Counted from the stretch's first letter, positions 43,692 through 54,274 are shown. The stretch is 64,000 bases of DNA from Phytophthora colocasiae (GCA_018806915.1 JAGKQI010000091.1:992001-1056000), one strand, 5' to 3'. Notes: generated from the letters alone by a model not told the origin. Numbers and translations: made by a program.

Positions 43692-44798
43692 TCAGTAGAT
43701 TTCGAGTGTAGCTTCCGGGTCAACAGCATACACACGTTTGTATCTGTCGAAGAGCTTTTGCAGCGCTTCAATGTACTGCTCGTGATACCTTTTCACGTCC
43801 TCCCGCGTCGGGTTTTCAATGTGTGGTAGAACCAATGGTTTCCCCACAACTGTAATGAGGTCGACGTCATTTCGCGGTAGGTAACAACAGTTGAATCGAC
43901 CGAAAAACACAACACCAGGCAGTTTAAACTCGTTCAACTTGAGTCGGAGCTTCAGCAGACTCGGAAACGCGTGGTAAGCGTATTCCTCGCCAAACGTATA
44001 GACCGGATGCACCTTGTAGCCATACTGCAGTGCCATTTTAATAAAGCCAAAGCGTTTTTTGATGTACACCCGATGTTTCCCTCGACGGTACAGTGTAGCT
44101 TCTTCAAAACCTCCAGGAATTAAACTCACGTTCTGTCCCGTAGGCATGATACGCTGGAAAGTGGCCTTAGCAACAGTACTGAAGTCCATCCAGTTCAAAA
44201 CTTCTCTTAACAGGGGGAACCAGAAGAGATTCTCCGCTACAAGCCATCGACATTCTGCACGTTCGAACGCCATGTGATGAGCGCCGTTGATAGCAAACCC
44301 ATTAGACAATACACCGTGAGGATGGAAAGCGAACAGTGAGCGGTCATTAGGCTTGACGAATGGAGTCGCATCGTCCTTCTCGATAGCTTTACTAGCTATC
44401 TCCTCTCGTTCCTCGAAGACTGTCACGTTGAGTCGGAAGTACGGGTAGTGCAGGAAGACGTAGCGCATGAGACGTCTCATGAAGGGCCATCGGTGGAGTG
44501 AAGAACGTGTCAAGTAGTAGTAGCTTTCGTGCATTGCCACTCCACACAGGAAGATCTTCACTATGTAGGGCAATGGCGTAGCGTCCCAGCCACAACGTGC
44601 TACACTGAGAACCGATAATATCCACATGGAGATGAAGAAGCCCATTCCGACGACCCAGAGACCGTAGAGGACCCAAAGCTGCAGGTGTCGTAAAGTACGA
44701 CCACGAAGTGTACGTAGCTCCGGACGTGCATTGTTGTCGGGCCAAGCCGCTGTCCGTCCACACGCCGCGTTCTTCAGAGCATGAGTTGATGTCGACAT
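43692..44798 (-). CDS. Diacylglycerol O-acyltransferase type 2 (DGAT2-3), 368 aa
   Basis: A complete DGAT2: N-terminal AACGRTAAWPDNNARPELRT block shared with DGAT2-1, hydrophobic spans near residues 40-65 and 80-95, FAFHPHGVLSNG catalytic motif, LIPGGFEEATLYRRG, and RFGFIKMALQYG. The charged loop between the spans and HPHG is shorter than in the other two copies. It is more diverged than DGAT2-1 and DGAT2-2 are from each other in the 3' half. Tail-to-tail with one small two-exon gene and divergent from the other (45003). Intronless. Confidence 0.93.
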   Translation of the reverse strand: MSTSTHALKNAACGRTAAWPDNNARPELRTLRGRTLRHLQLWVLYGLWVVGMGFFISMWILSVLSVARCGWDATPLPYIVKIFLCGVAMHESYYYLTRSSLHRWPFMRRLMRYVFLHYPYFRLNVTVFEEREEIASKAIEKDDATPFVKPNDRSLFAFHPHGVLSNGFAINGAHHMAFERAECRWLVAENLFWFPLLREVLNWMDFSTVAKATFQRIMPTGQNVSLIPGGFEEATLYRRGKHRVYIKKRFGFIKMALQYGYKVHPVYTFGEEYAYHAFPSLLKLRLKLNEFKLPGVVFFGRFNCCYLPRNDVDLITVVGKPLVLPHIENPTREDVKRYHEQYIEALQKLFDRYKRVYAVDPEATLEIY

Positions 44799-45002
44799 CC
44801 CCTTTGAATATCTCGAATGACTGAGTCAAGAAGGAGATAGAGACATGGCGTGGATTTGCGGGACAACAGGGGAGCGATTGCATCGTCCAAGCAGAGCTGA
44901 TGACGAAAGCAGAGGGGAACCCACTTCAACTTGCTCGTCGGCATTTCCACGTTGCCATTAACCCAGTGATACTGGAACGTCTTCTCTTCTCGAATAGTAA
45001 AG

Positions 45003-45319
45003 ATGACGACTACGATGCCAGTTGCGAATCTACGGACAGAGAACAAGATGAGATCTACGCTGTGTCAAGTGGGAGATGCTCTTTTAGGACAACTCGCTCG
45101 TGTATTTGTGCTGTTTGTTGCGTTATTGATACCGACGATGGCCAAGAGCATTTGCTGGGACTACAGCGACGAGGAAATGGGTCCACTCGTACCGGTACGC
45201 TATACCTGATCCTTGTCAATTCTACTGCAACTAACGATTTAGATCTCTAGGAATGGAGCAGCGAGCCTGACACAAACGTCTTCAACTGGAGCGCTCGTCG
45301 AGCTGATTCGCCTAGCTAG
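45003..45319 (+). CDS. Two-exon small protein paired with DGAT2-3, 86 aa
   Basis: Exons 45003-45194 and 45251-45319, 56 bp GT-AG intron at the same codon boundary (VP/EWS) as the paralogue at 43301. Core: GDALLGQLARVFVLFVALLI, then MAKSICWDYSDEEMGP. The hydrophobic stretch could be a membrane anchor or signal anchor. It diverges from DGAT2-3, with starts about 205 bp apart. Conservation of core and splice position between copies argues for a real gene; function unknown. Confidence 0.65.
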
Positions 45320-45448
45320 TATTGTTACTACCGGTAGTACATGTGATCAGTTGAACAATTCCACAATAGTGACCGTCACTCTTTCTCCTTTTCTACGTGG
45401 CACAAGAATCCAAAAGCCCCTTCATACAACCCGACACCTCTCGAAGCT

Positions 45449-46327
45449 ATGGCCGAACCGGATGATCTCTTTACGCTCAAGAACCAGCTATGGGTGGGCA
45501 ACTACCAGAACGCACTGAGTGAGGGGAACATGCTGAACCACCTGGGCGAATCCCTGCGCAACGAGCGCGACGTTTACGTATACCGCGCGCAACTGGCGCT
45601 GGGGAACTTCCCTCTCGTACTGCAGAGTATCCCAGATACCGGTAATACGCCCATTGCACTCAGTGCGGTAAAGCTCTGGGCCACGTACTTAAGCGGACAA
45701 GGAGACAAGGAGATGATTGACTTGACGCTCAAGGAATGGCTGGCTGACCCTACAAGTGGCGAAAATGCGCAATTACTGCTAATTGCTGGTCAGATTTACG
45801 CTCGGGAAGGGAAATTATCCGACGCTTTGTCGGCTTTGACCCGCGGTGGGTCGCTGGAGCATATGCTGTACATTGTCCACTTGTATCTGCAGATGGACAG
45901 ATTGGATCTGGGTCAGAAGACTGTGCAGGAGATGAAGAAGATCGAGGAGGACTCGACACTCACGCAGTTGGCTCAGGCCTGGTGCTTGACGCTGCAAGGT
46001 GGAGACAAGGCTGATGAAGCTACACTGCACTTTCAGGAACTGGCAGACAGGTTTGGCTCCACGCCGCTGCTTCTGAACGGTGCAGCTGCAGCTTTCATGG
46101 CGCTCAAGAACTACGTGGAGGCGGAACGTCTGCTACTTGAAGCTGTCCAGAAAGACCCTAGCAACGAGGACACATTGATCAATCTGATCGCGGTCAGTGC
46201 GCACCTGAGCAAGCCTACCCACCAGTACATCATGCAGCTGCAGCAAGTGGCACCGTCCAGTTCGTGGCTCGAGAACTACGTGATGCTGGACAGGGGTTTC
46301 TCTGAGATGGCTGCCACTTTTGCTTGA
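45449..46327 (+). CDS. Coatomer subunit epsilon (epsilon-COP), 292 aa
   Basis: Full-length epsilon-COP, a TPR-rich solenoid of the COPI coat that pairs with alpha-COP on Golgi-derived vesicles. Visible family features: LFTLKNQLWVGNYQNAL near the N-terminus, VYRAQLALGNFPLVL, repeated TPR helices (ALSALTRGGSLEHMLYIVHL; EATLHFQELADRFGSTPLLL; NYVEAERLLLEAVQKDPSNE, then DTLINLI) and a C-terminal LKPT-like region. Length is normal for the family. Intronless, single ATG. Confidence 0.95.
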   Translation: MAEPDDLFTLKNQLWVGNYQNALSEGNMLNHLGESLRNERDVYVYRAQLALGNFPLVLQSIPDTGNTPIALSAVKLWATYLSGQGDKEMIDLTLKEWLADPTSGENAQLLLIAGQIYAREGKLSDALSALTRGGSLEHMLYIVHLYLQMDRLDLGQKTVQEMKKIEEDSTLTQLAQAWCLTLQGGDKADEATLHFQELADRFGSTPLLLNGAAAAFMALKNYVEAERLLLEAVQKDPSNEDTLINLIAVSAHLSKPTHQYIMQLQQVAPSSSWLENYVMLDRGFSEMAATFA

Positions 46328-46587
46328 ACTTGGTCAACAAGAAACACGATAAAGAGGAGATGCATGCATTTTATACGTAACTTGGAGAGGGAAGTCGCGT
46401 TCTGTTCGGACATTTTGGTTTGACAGTCAATTCCACCTCAAAATGGCAAGACAAGTGTTCCTTGTTCACCGTTGGCTGCTTTTGACTGTTGAAACGTGCA
46501 CTAACCACCTTCTCCCCAGCGTATTATTTGATTTTCTGTAGTAGGGAGCGCAGTTCTGCAGGGGGTTCGCCGTCAGATACAGTACTC

Positions 46588-47245
46588 TTAACGTGACAGC
46601 TCCTTGTTCATGAATTTCCGCTTAGCGAAAAACATCCACCACTTGCTCTTCTCTCCGTTAGGGAACACCTCGTCCACTAAACGGAAGGCAATAGCCTCAC
46701 GTAGCTGCTTGAAGAACCCTCGGATCGTTTCTACGAAAAGCAGCAAAATGTCAATCGAATATCCCATTCCGTAAACTCCTCACATCTCCCTTACCTGCTT
46801 CATTCGCACTTGACGGAGCGCGTACCAATCCACCCAAAGGGAAACTCGAGTCACCAGGAATGGCAAAGGTGTCCACCGCTGTCTGCTGCAAGATGCGCGT
46901 AGCTAAAGCATAAACAAACAGTTTTGTCAGATCAAACTATCTTTTTAATCTGCTAAACCTGCAATTCTCACCGTCGGCCTTGTTGGTGCATCTGTCCAGC
47001 TTCTTCAGACACAAATGCACGAACAGTGTACCGTAGATCAGTACACGGTCGGCATTGCCCTTGATCTCGAAGTTGGTGAAGAGAACGTTGGCACGAAAGA
47101 GCGTGAGGATTTCGTCCACGATATCCGGCTGGTCTTCGGGTGCTGGGGGTGCAGGGCCACGCGCACGCGTCTTAATGGGGAGAATGGCACAGCCACAGGC
47201 CTCCTGCGACTGCAGTTCGTTCAGGGTCGAGTGATACGCAGGCAT
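46588..47245 (-). CDS. Arp2/3 complex subunit 3 (ARPC3/p21), 174 aa
   Basis: Three exons: 47245-46972, 46902-46795, 46730-46588. Both introns are GT-AG (69 and 64 bp). The joined frame is open for 175 codons including the stop. Matches to ARPC3: MPAYHSTLNE start, GCAILPIKT, DIVDEILTLFRANVLFTNFE, IKGNADRVLIYGTLFVHLCL, a middle TFAIPGDSSFPLGG and a C-terminal EKSKWWMFFAKRKFMN. The subunit helps nucleate branched actin. Length is normal. Confidence 0.95.
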
Positions 47246-47675
47246 TTGGTCACGTATCGAGGGAGAAGAGGTCGAGACGAGAAGAGAGCGAGTATGTGCG
47301 ACAGTGTGGAGCTCTGATTAGGGAGACTGGTGTAAACATACATGAAAGTGGAGTGGTGAACACAATAAATAGGGTTTCTAAAAATAAGGCAACACGTTCT
47401 AATAATTTGTACGTTCTAAACGCATCAAGCAGCTGGCGTTAGCAGCAACAGAGGTTGATACATATGCACTTGTAAGTACACTAGTCCGCAAAAAAAGTTA
47501 TCTGGTTACTCGAAAGTATACCATCCCAACGAAAAGAACTGCGTACCATTCAAACGACTCGATAACATATATTGCAATTTTCAAAACTCGAATCAACTGG
47601 GTTCATTACAGCTGATATCTACAATCTGTCGCGAGATCAGTGAACTCGTCATGTACTGTGCACATCGGCAGTAAG
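47246..47675. other. Intergenic, nothing recognised
   Basis: 430 bp without a supported gene. It includes the 5' flank of ARPC3 and the 3' flank of the Harbinger remnant. I searched it for inverted ends of that element by eye and found none. Confidence 0.4.
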
Positions 47676-49157
47676 CTAGTCTCCCGACATACGGGTCGTG
47701 TCGGAGTCTGCGTCGCTGAAGTTGTCGCTGAAGTGGTCACTGAAGCCGTCGTGGCTGTCGTGTACCGGGTGGTCGCCTAGCTCTATTAGATGACGGAGCT
47801 TCTGCTTACATCGGTACTTCTCTTGGCTCTGACGGCGCTTCTTCTTGATGTCGTTGCCGATCGAGACAAGCCGGTTTTGGTACTGGTGGTAGGTCAAGCC
47901 GTGTTCATCCCGAAGAGGGTGCATTGTAACGTGGTAGTTCGTCAGAGCAGCACAGATATGGAAGATGTCGTCGTACAGTGACTCGTTCCAGCGGTATTTT
48001 TCAGCGCATATCCGCCACAGTAACCCCAAACGTCCGCAATAATTCTCAACAATGACCCTGTCACTGGAGATACGGCGATTTTGAAGCTGCTCTTCGCTGG
48101 TTAGAACGTTGCCCTTTTAGGTGAATGCACCTGATATGATCAGCGAGCCCTTGGTATCCTTTGTCAGCTAAGACAGCCCATTCATCAGGATACTCTGTAC
48201 TCAGAGGGCCGTGATCCGGGAGACGCTGATCTCCGTCAGCTTTTGCCGCTGCGACCTGTGAAAGGCCTCGTTGTCCCTGCACATCGTGATATCCGCAGTG
48301 TTACCACGCGCATGACGGGTGCAATAAATGGAAAGCCCTCGGGAGTTCACTGAGACTTCAACCTTGAAGCCATACAGTTTATGTTTGGCACTATAAAACG
48401 GCATGGCCTCCGCCATATTGCCTGCTGGACGGTTTGTTTGCTGGAAGGTGACGTCTGTGGCGTACATCGCACACGGGAAGTTTGCAAACGTGTGACCAGA
48501 AGTCACTAGCGCTCTCATGTTGGACTCGTCGGCTTGTGAAGCTACCCACTCTTCATAGAGCTTGGATGCAACGACTTCGATGAACCCGGTGATGGTCTTG
48601 ATGAATGTGGGCGTCTTAATCCTGAAGATTCTTGCGAGCATTTCCCATGTACCGCCGTTTTTCATTACCACCAGCATCATAAAGAACACGTCCTTGGCTG
48701 CAAACGTAGAACGACGTCCACGCCCGACGTTCCAGTAGCGAAGTACATGTCCGCGTACAGAATACCACAACGTATTCAGCTCACGAGGAGAGAAGTTAGA
48801 CATCCGTGTGATCGCAGCAGCACCACCATCTCGAAACACCCCATCCAGGATTGGGCACGGCGACGCAGCATCACCTCCTCCGTTTCCTTCTTCTTCAATG
48901 GGGTCGACGGGAATCGCTCGATTTCCGCCTGTCGCTCTTCTTCTCGCTCCTCCAACATTGCTAGCACGGCTTGAAAGTGCGCAGCACGAGCCGTACGAGC
49001 ATGAGCTGAAGCCGCTTGAGCACGGTCTCGATCTCCTTGTAATCGGGGCGAGCCATTTCGAGCAGCCCACGACGAGAGCTACGTCTCGCACTTGCAGGGT
49101 ACGGGAAGGCGATCTACGCGGTGTGCGACTGAGCGGAGAGGAGTGGCGGGACGACAT
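47676..49157 (-). pseudogene. PIF/Harbinger-like (DDE_Tnp_4) transposase, two frameshifts
   Basis: The first frame (49157-48201) has a helix-turn-helix-like region and a first catalytic Asp in CAMYATDVTFQQTNRP. A second frame (48282-48061) has VLADKGYQG with the second Asp. A third frame (to 47676) has SSDRVIVENYCGRLGLLW with the Glu. Shifts lie near 48230 and 48080-48110. A domesticated gene is unlikely given the breaks. No Myb-like partner ORF is seen here. Confidence 0.8.
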
Positions 49158-50139
49158 CGCAGATCTTGCTGGCTTGGAGTAGGCTTAGTGGGCGCGCCGG
49201 AAGTTGAGAAGTGATCGAGTATGATCAAGTAAATGAAGCAGCACAGCACAGACTGTGTCACACAGGGTAGACGCTCGAGTTTTCGGTAGAGACAGGAACT
49301 GAAAGGAGATCTAGCAGATGATCATCTATGGGATAGATTCTCTACCGATTGCTCAAATACATTAAAGCGACCGTAACACCAAACATGTGGCTCAGTTCTT
49401 GCTCTGCTGTATGACTTACGACAGTACAGCTAACTTTTATAAAGGTCTACTAGTACAGTACCAGTATTGGTGTAGCAAGCTACAAGCAGCTGACTGGTGT
49501 ATTTGATACACACCACTGTGTTGATTTTATTAGCTTCATGTGGGAAACAACGGATATCTACTCCTAGCGTTAGGAAAGAAAAATTCGCAAAGCGAAACGG
49601 TATTGGAGGCGTTAGAAGTCAGACATTATTGGCCAGCTTGCGGGGCGCCCACCAAAAGGTGGTCCCTGCCTAGTACAATCGAGATTCTCCAGCGCAAAAG
49701 CACTGGAACAGAGAGGCCTTTGTGCGGGACTCCCGCCTCACGATGTGTTGAAGTTTTTCGCTTGGTGTCTGTATGAGTGTTGGTGCTCTCACTTGGCGTT
49801 TGTATGGTGGATCTGCGACAAGCGCACCTCCATCCTCAGATGCCGATACACATACCAAATTGGAATCAGATGCGTCTCCAAAGGATTATTCCTCATTAAA
49901 GGCTTTATCCGTATCGGATTCCAGAAATTCGAACATGCCATACACCAGTTTTATCTCTTTTTCAAGTGTGGATTACACCTGCTATGTGCGCCACACCAGC
50001 AAGTCAGATCAAGCCCCATCCACAGTGCAGTGCCGTGTCGACTCGACACTGTCGAGTGGCAAAGGACGACTCGCTGTCTTGGCGTGCAGTCAGTGGCTCA
50101 TAATCCGCCGCTTTTCCATTAATCTATTAACATTTAAGC
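49158..50139. other. Region upstream of the LRAT array
   Basis: No supported gene. An open stretch around 49773-50110 (SFISFSSVDYTCYVRHTSKS) has mild coding character but no family or start that I can defend. Confidence 0.4.
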
Positions 50140-51366
50140 ATGGGAGGCGTCTACACTCGTGTGCTAAATGTGGCGTCACTTCGGCCAGGGGATCACGTTT
50201 GCATCTGGGACTACAGTCGCTGGCCTATTTCGTACCAGCACCACGGCATCGTGTGGGCTTCAGGAGCTACTGCTGCGGATATCCGCGTATGTCACGTGTG
50301 GAGCCCCCTTGAAGGCTTCCAGGAAGCACAGGCGGACTCGTGTTTCCGCATTTCTACGCTTGAGGAGTTCTTGGACAACCGGAAGCAGAAACATTTGCGT
50401 CTTGTCGAGTATCACACCTCTGGGTTACGTGAAGTGTTGTCCAGATGGGGTGAAGTACATCTGAGCAAAGCTGACCTGCCTGAAGTAGTGCTAGCGCGCT
50501 GCAAGTTCCTCTTGGGACTCGGAAGAGGAGATTTTAATATTTTTACGCAGAATTGCGAGCACGCGGCGCATTGGTGCATGACAGGCGAACAGTGGTGCAA
50601 GCAGACACTCACGAAGGTTAAAGGCCGTGTACCGTTCGAGAAACGACTGGTTAAGGAAGATGTGGACGCTCTGGTGAAGGAAGTGGAGGAGATTAAAGGA
50701 ATTTCTCGCTCTGTAGTGAGCAACGTGCTCAAACTCTCAGGTTCCAAGGTTTTCCTGCGCGTTAAAGGCAACCACTACGTACAGGTTCAGGCAGATGGAA
50801 CGGTCGGCATTGTACCCCAAGGAGACGACCCGACGACGTGCGGAAGAACCGCCTTTCGCCTTGAATGTTACGCCAGAGGCTACAACAGCATCCGCGTGCG
50901 CTTCTTCCACGAGGAATCAGGCTGCTATATGTTCAGTCGCTCGACGTTTAGCTGCTTTCGGGACTTGCGCATGAAGGAACCCATGACCGTGCGGGGCAAG
51001 TCCGGATTAACCTGGGAGTACTCGACGCTAGGATATCTCCGGAGTATGAACCAACACAGACGGTACGTGGGTGTACGCGACGACGGCTTGTTGTTGGACG
51101 TGAGCATGCGCGGAGATGCCGCACGCATGGAGTTCGTGGCTTGTGAAGGTGCTGCTGAGTCGTACACGCCCCCAGACATTCACCAGGTCACACGTACCTA
51201 CAATCACGAGAAGTCCATTCAGTACACCGAGTCGAAGAGCATGCGGGACTATAAGGCAGCCGAGCTCATTAAGTCGTCGCCCACATCTTCCACTACGACT
51301 CCTACGACGGAACGTGCAGCAGCAGTAGCCGCATTGCCACCACTCGTCGAGTCTGTTGCAACGTGA
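50140..51366 (+). CDS. LRAT-domain protein with C-terminal fascin-like beta-trefoil, copy 1, 408 aa
   Basis: Residues 10-155 form an LRAT-type NlpC/P60 fold: LRPGDHVCIWD, the His motif YQHHGIVWA and the Cys motif TQNCEHAAHW, with FLLGLGRGDFN before it. These give the His-Cys pair used in acyl transfer or thiol hydrolysis. Residues about 205-345 look like a fascin/actin-crosslinker beta-trefoil (KVFLRVKGNHYVQVQADGTV; RRYVGVRDDGLLLDV). MGGVYT fits N-myristoylation (Gly2, Thr6), so membrane attachment is likely. The linker is helical. First of three tandem copies on the same strand. Substrate unknown; the actin link is inference from the trefoil. Confidence 0.8.
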   Translation: MGGVYTRVLNVASLRPGDHVCIWDYSRWPISYQHHGIVWASGATAADIRVCHVWSPLEGFQEAQADSCFRISTLEEFLDNRKQKHLRLVEYHTSGLREVLSRWGEVHLSKADLPEVVLARCKFLLGLGRGDFNIFTQNCEHAAHWCMTGEQWCKQTLTKVKGRVPFEKRLVKEDVDALVKEVEEIKGISRSVVSNVLKLSGSKVFLRVKGNHYVQVQADGTVGIVPQGDDPTTCGRTAFRLECYARGYNSIRVRFFHEESGCYMFSRSTFSCFRDLRMKEPMTVRGKSGLTWEYSTLGYLRSMNQHRRYVGVRDDGLLLDVSMRGDAARMEFVACEGAAESYTPPDIHQVTRTYNHEKSIQYTESKSMRDYKAAELIKSSPTSSTTTPTTERAAAVAALPPLVESVAT

Positions 51367-51413
51367 GCGAGTCTTTTGGCGCGCTAGCTTGAAATCTATC
51401 CACACTCGACATT

Positions 51414-51521
51414 ATGAATCTGCTGTATGGCGAAGGTGCAGCACAACTCCACGACTTCAACCTCATCGAACAGGTTTTGAAGCCAGGAAAGCATCTCGGG
51501 AAGAACAGCAGCGTCTTGTAA
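51414..51521 (+). other. 35-codon ORF between LRAT copies 1 and 2
   Basis: ATG to TAA, MNLLYGEGAAQLHDFNLIEQ then 15 more residues. It ends at a good splice donor (CTTGTAAGTT), so it could be a 5' exon of an unknown transcript, or chance. Confidence 0.2.
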
Positions 51522-51892
51522 GTTAAATTTATAGTTTTGTACGGAGCGTCTGGCATCGGCACCTACGCATCGTGTACCTTTAGCTTAGAACCAAGCTTAT
51601 TTATCGACGAAGCCAGGAAGCTTCGCCTTCTTGCTGATCGATAGCAGATCCGTGCAAGCAGTAACATGAATGCGAGGTTCGTGAAGCCATCAAGTCCCTT
51701 TGTTATCGAAAAAGCTCTTCACTTACAGTCTGCAGACTCATTCCCACCGAGACCCCATCAAGCCATCATTCTCGAGTTGATCGCAGCGCTGTGGATAACA
51801 TGCGAGTAATCTGGCACAAACACTTCAAGTTGATTGCCAGCAGAGAATTTCCACGACGGAGAATGATCCCATTCTCCCATTGCAGAGACGCC

Positions 51893-52624
51893 ATGGGTAA
51901 CGTGAATGCCAGCGCAGTGAAAGTCGACGCATTACGACCTGGAGACCATATTTTCATCTGGGACCGCACTCTTTGGCCTTTCACCTACCAGCATCACGGC
52001 ATCGTTTGGAAATCCGGTGAAAGCGTTGAAGATGTCCAGATTTGCCATGTGTGGACGCCTCTGGAGGGTCTTCGTCAGGCACAAGCCGATTCAAGTTTTC
52101 GAGTGTCGACGCTGGAGCAGTTCCTGTATCATCGCAGCCTGAACGATTTAAGGCTTGTCGAGTACGAAGAACACAAGATGAGTAGACCCGACGTCGTACT
52201 GACGCGCTGTAGACTGCTCCTCGGTCGTGGCCGCGGTGACTACCACCCGATCATACAGAATTGCGAACATGCTGCACGTTGGTGCAAGACTGGCAGCCAA
52301 TGGAGCACACAAACACTCACACCAGGACACGGCACTATTCCGTTTGAAGATCAGCTTCGAACAGCCGACGTTCTCGCGATGAAACACCAAGTTGCAGTAA
52401 TTGAAAGAGATACAGCACGAAAACCTGTGGTGGACGGCGTTCAGCAAGGTCTTCGTGTTGTGCTCCAATGCCGCACTCTGTTCTGGCTCGACAGCTTCTC
52501 GGCCGAAATGATTAACGTACGTCAGAGCTTAGCTCGCCAAGTGTTCAAGGTTGCCACCGGTCTCAAACGTTTGCCACTTCCGCTTCAAGAATACCAAGTG
52601 GAATACAGATATCTTGTGGGGTAA
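51893..52624 (+). CDS. LRAT-domain protein, copy 2, trefoil lost, 243 aa
   Basis: The LRAT fold is retained with LRPGDHIFIWD, YQHHGIVWKSG and IQNCEHAARW, so the His-Cys pair is intact. MGNVNAS keeps Gly2 for myristoylation. After the PFEDQLRTADVLAMKHQVAV linker the beta-trefoil is replaced by about 75 unrelated residues, including an LRVVLQCRTLFWLDSFSAEM segment. A short gap in the LRAT domain (about 10 residues before RPDVVLTRC) distinguishes it from the others. Either a truncated paralogue or a different exon end. The open frame extends upstream to 51791, but MGNV matches the paralogues' start. Confidence 0.75.
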   Translation: MGNVNASAVKVDALRPGDHIFIWDRTLWPFTYQHHGIVWKSGESVEDVQICHVWTPLEGLRQAQADSSFRVSTLEQFLYHRSLNDLRLVEYEEHKMSRPDVVLTRCRLLLGRGRGDYHPIIQNCEHAARWCKTGSQWSTQTLTPGHGTIPFEDQLRTADVLAMKHQVAVIERDTARKPVVDGVQQGLRVVLQCRTLFWLDSFSAEMINVRQSLARQVFKVATGLKRLPLPLQEYQVEYRYLVG

Positions 52625-53104
52625 TTCATCGCGGGCGATCTGTAAAAAGCCACATCGAGGTGTGAGTTGGCTCCGTCAAGTCGAATTTGCAACATCCTTC
52701 TTGAAGACACCTGTCAGGCCTGTGCTGTTCAGCTTTGAGGCCAATTGCCCGTCTCTCCTGTACCACGACGCCAAGCAGCCCCGAAGCAGCATGTAGCATT
52801 GTCGAGACGTCGGTACGTCGGTCGTGTGTGTCGTCAGTTGATTCCCTATTTCAAGCTCGACATTAATGTCGACATCGGCCATGCGATCCTCGTCCTCTTA
52901 GTCCGCACAATAATATCCAACTCACCTCCTCATTTTTCGACTTTACCTGTAGCGATTCCTCTCTTGCAAAATCCTTCCTTTGGGTCTGCGACAGGTGCTA
53001 CACTCTGGTGATAGGAAGTATCCGATACGGTCGATACCTCTCATTGTACGCGGGACTTTTGCAGAGACGAATTCGCCAAGAAGAGCGCAAGCTCATCGCA
53101 GATC

Positions 53105-54274
53105 ATGGGAGGTGTGTACACGCGCGTGCAGAACATTTCGTCGTTGCGGCCGGGTGACCACATCTGCATTTGGGACTACAGTCGCTGGCCGTTGTCCTAT
53201 CAGCATCACGGTATTGTGTGGGCCTCAGCGGACCAGCCCCAGGACATCCGTGTGTGCCATGTGTGGAGTCCGCTGCAAGGCTACAGAGAAGCCCAAGCCG
53301 ACTCGTGTTTCCGCATCTCGACGCTCGAGGAATTCCTATACAACCGCAGTCTGGACGATCTCCGACTCGTGGAGTATCACACGTCGGCGTTCCGAGACTT
53401 CCTGTCCAAGTGGGGAGAGGTACATCGAGCCAAATCGGATCTACCCGAAGTGGTGTTGGCACGCTGCAAGTTCCTGTTGGGGCTGGGCAAAGGCGACTTC
53501 AATATCTTCACTCAGAACTGCGAACATGCAGCTCATTGGTGTAAGACTGGACAGCAGTGGTCTAAGCAGATACTAACTAAGGTCAACGGCCGTGTGCCGT
53601 TCGAGAATCGGCTTGCAAAGGAGGACGTGGATGCTCTCGAGAAGGAAATTGACGAGATTAAGGCTGTTTCCCGTACTGTGGTGAGCAACGTGCTACGGTT
53701 ATCAGGATCGAAGGTTTATCTGCGTGTTCATGGCAATAAATACGTTCGAATCATGGACGATGGACTTCACGTGGATGTCGTTCCTGAAGGTGAGAGCCCG
53801 GAGGCGTGCGGCCGTACAGCTTTCAGACTCGAATGTTACTCGAAGGAATACAACTGCGTGAAGGTGGCCTTCTTCCATGAAGAATCAGGTCGGTACATGT
53901 TCAGTCGCTCGACGTTCTCGTGCTTCCGCGACTTGCGCATGAAGAAAGCCAATTGTTTACGCGGCACGTCTGGAATGCGTTGGGAATACTCGTCAGGAGG
54001 CCATTTAAACAGCATGAACCAGCATCGTCGATATATTGGAACTCGAGACGACGGTCTTCTGGTGGATGTGAGTCTTCGTGGAGACGCGTCGTACTTTGAG
54101 TTCGTGCCGGTAAAGACCATCGTCGATGGACAAGTTGGTGCGTACGTTCCACCGGATATTACGCTGATCAGGAGATCTTACAACCACGCCAAGAGTGTAG
54201 AGGAAACGAGGTCTCAGAGTATGTTAGAGCTCGAGGAGGAGAGAAGAGGGCTACAGGAACCCACCCCATTATGA
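53105..54274 (+). CDS. LRAT-domain protein with C-terminal fascin-like beta-trefoil, copy 3, 389 aa
   Basis: Closest to copy 1 over the whole length. LRAT motifs: LRPGDHICIWDYSRWP, YQHHGIVWAS, LLGLGKGDFNIFTQNCEHAA. The trefoil begins at KVYLRVHGNKYVRIMDDGLH and includes CGRTAFRLECYSKEYNCVKV and HRRYIGTRDDGLLVDV. MGGVYT supports myristoylation. The C-terminal tail differs from copy 1 (charged, no Thr-rich run). Tandem duplication with copy 1 is evident. No intron is needed. Confidence 0.82.
   Translation: MGGVYTRVQNISSLRPGDHICIWDYSRWPLSYQHHGIVWASADQPQDIRVCHVWSPLQGYREAQADSCFRISTLEEFLYNRSLDDLRLVEYHTSAFRDFLSKWGEVHRAKSDLPEVVLARCKFLLGLGKGDFNIFTQNCEHAAHWCKTGQQWSKQILTKVNGRVPFENRLAKEDVDALEKEIDEIKAVSRTVVSNVLRLSGSKVYLRVHGNKYVRIMDDGLHVDVVPEGESPEACGRTAFRLECYSKEYNCVKVAFFHEESGRYMFSRSTFSCFRDLRMKKANCLRGTSGMRWEYSSGGHLNSMNQHRRYIGTRDDGLLVDVSLRGDASYFEFVPVKTIVDGQVGAYVPPDITLIRRSYNHAKSVEETRSQSMLELEEERRGLQEPTPL

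Noticed and set aside
49773..50312. 179 aa ORF upstream of LRAT copy 1
   Set aside because: Its second half is an out-of-frame shadow of the LRAT domain; the first half matches nothing and lacks a defensible start.
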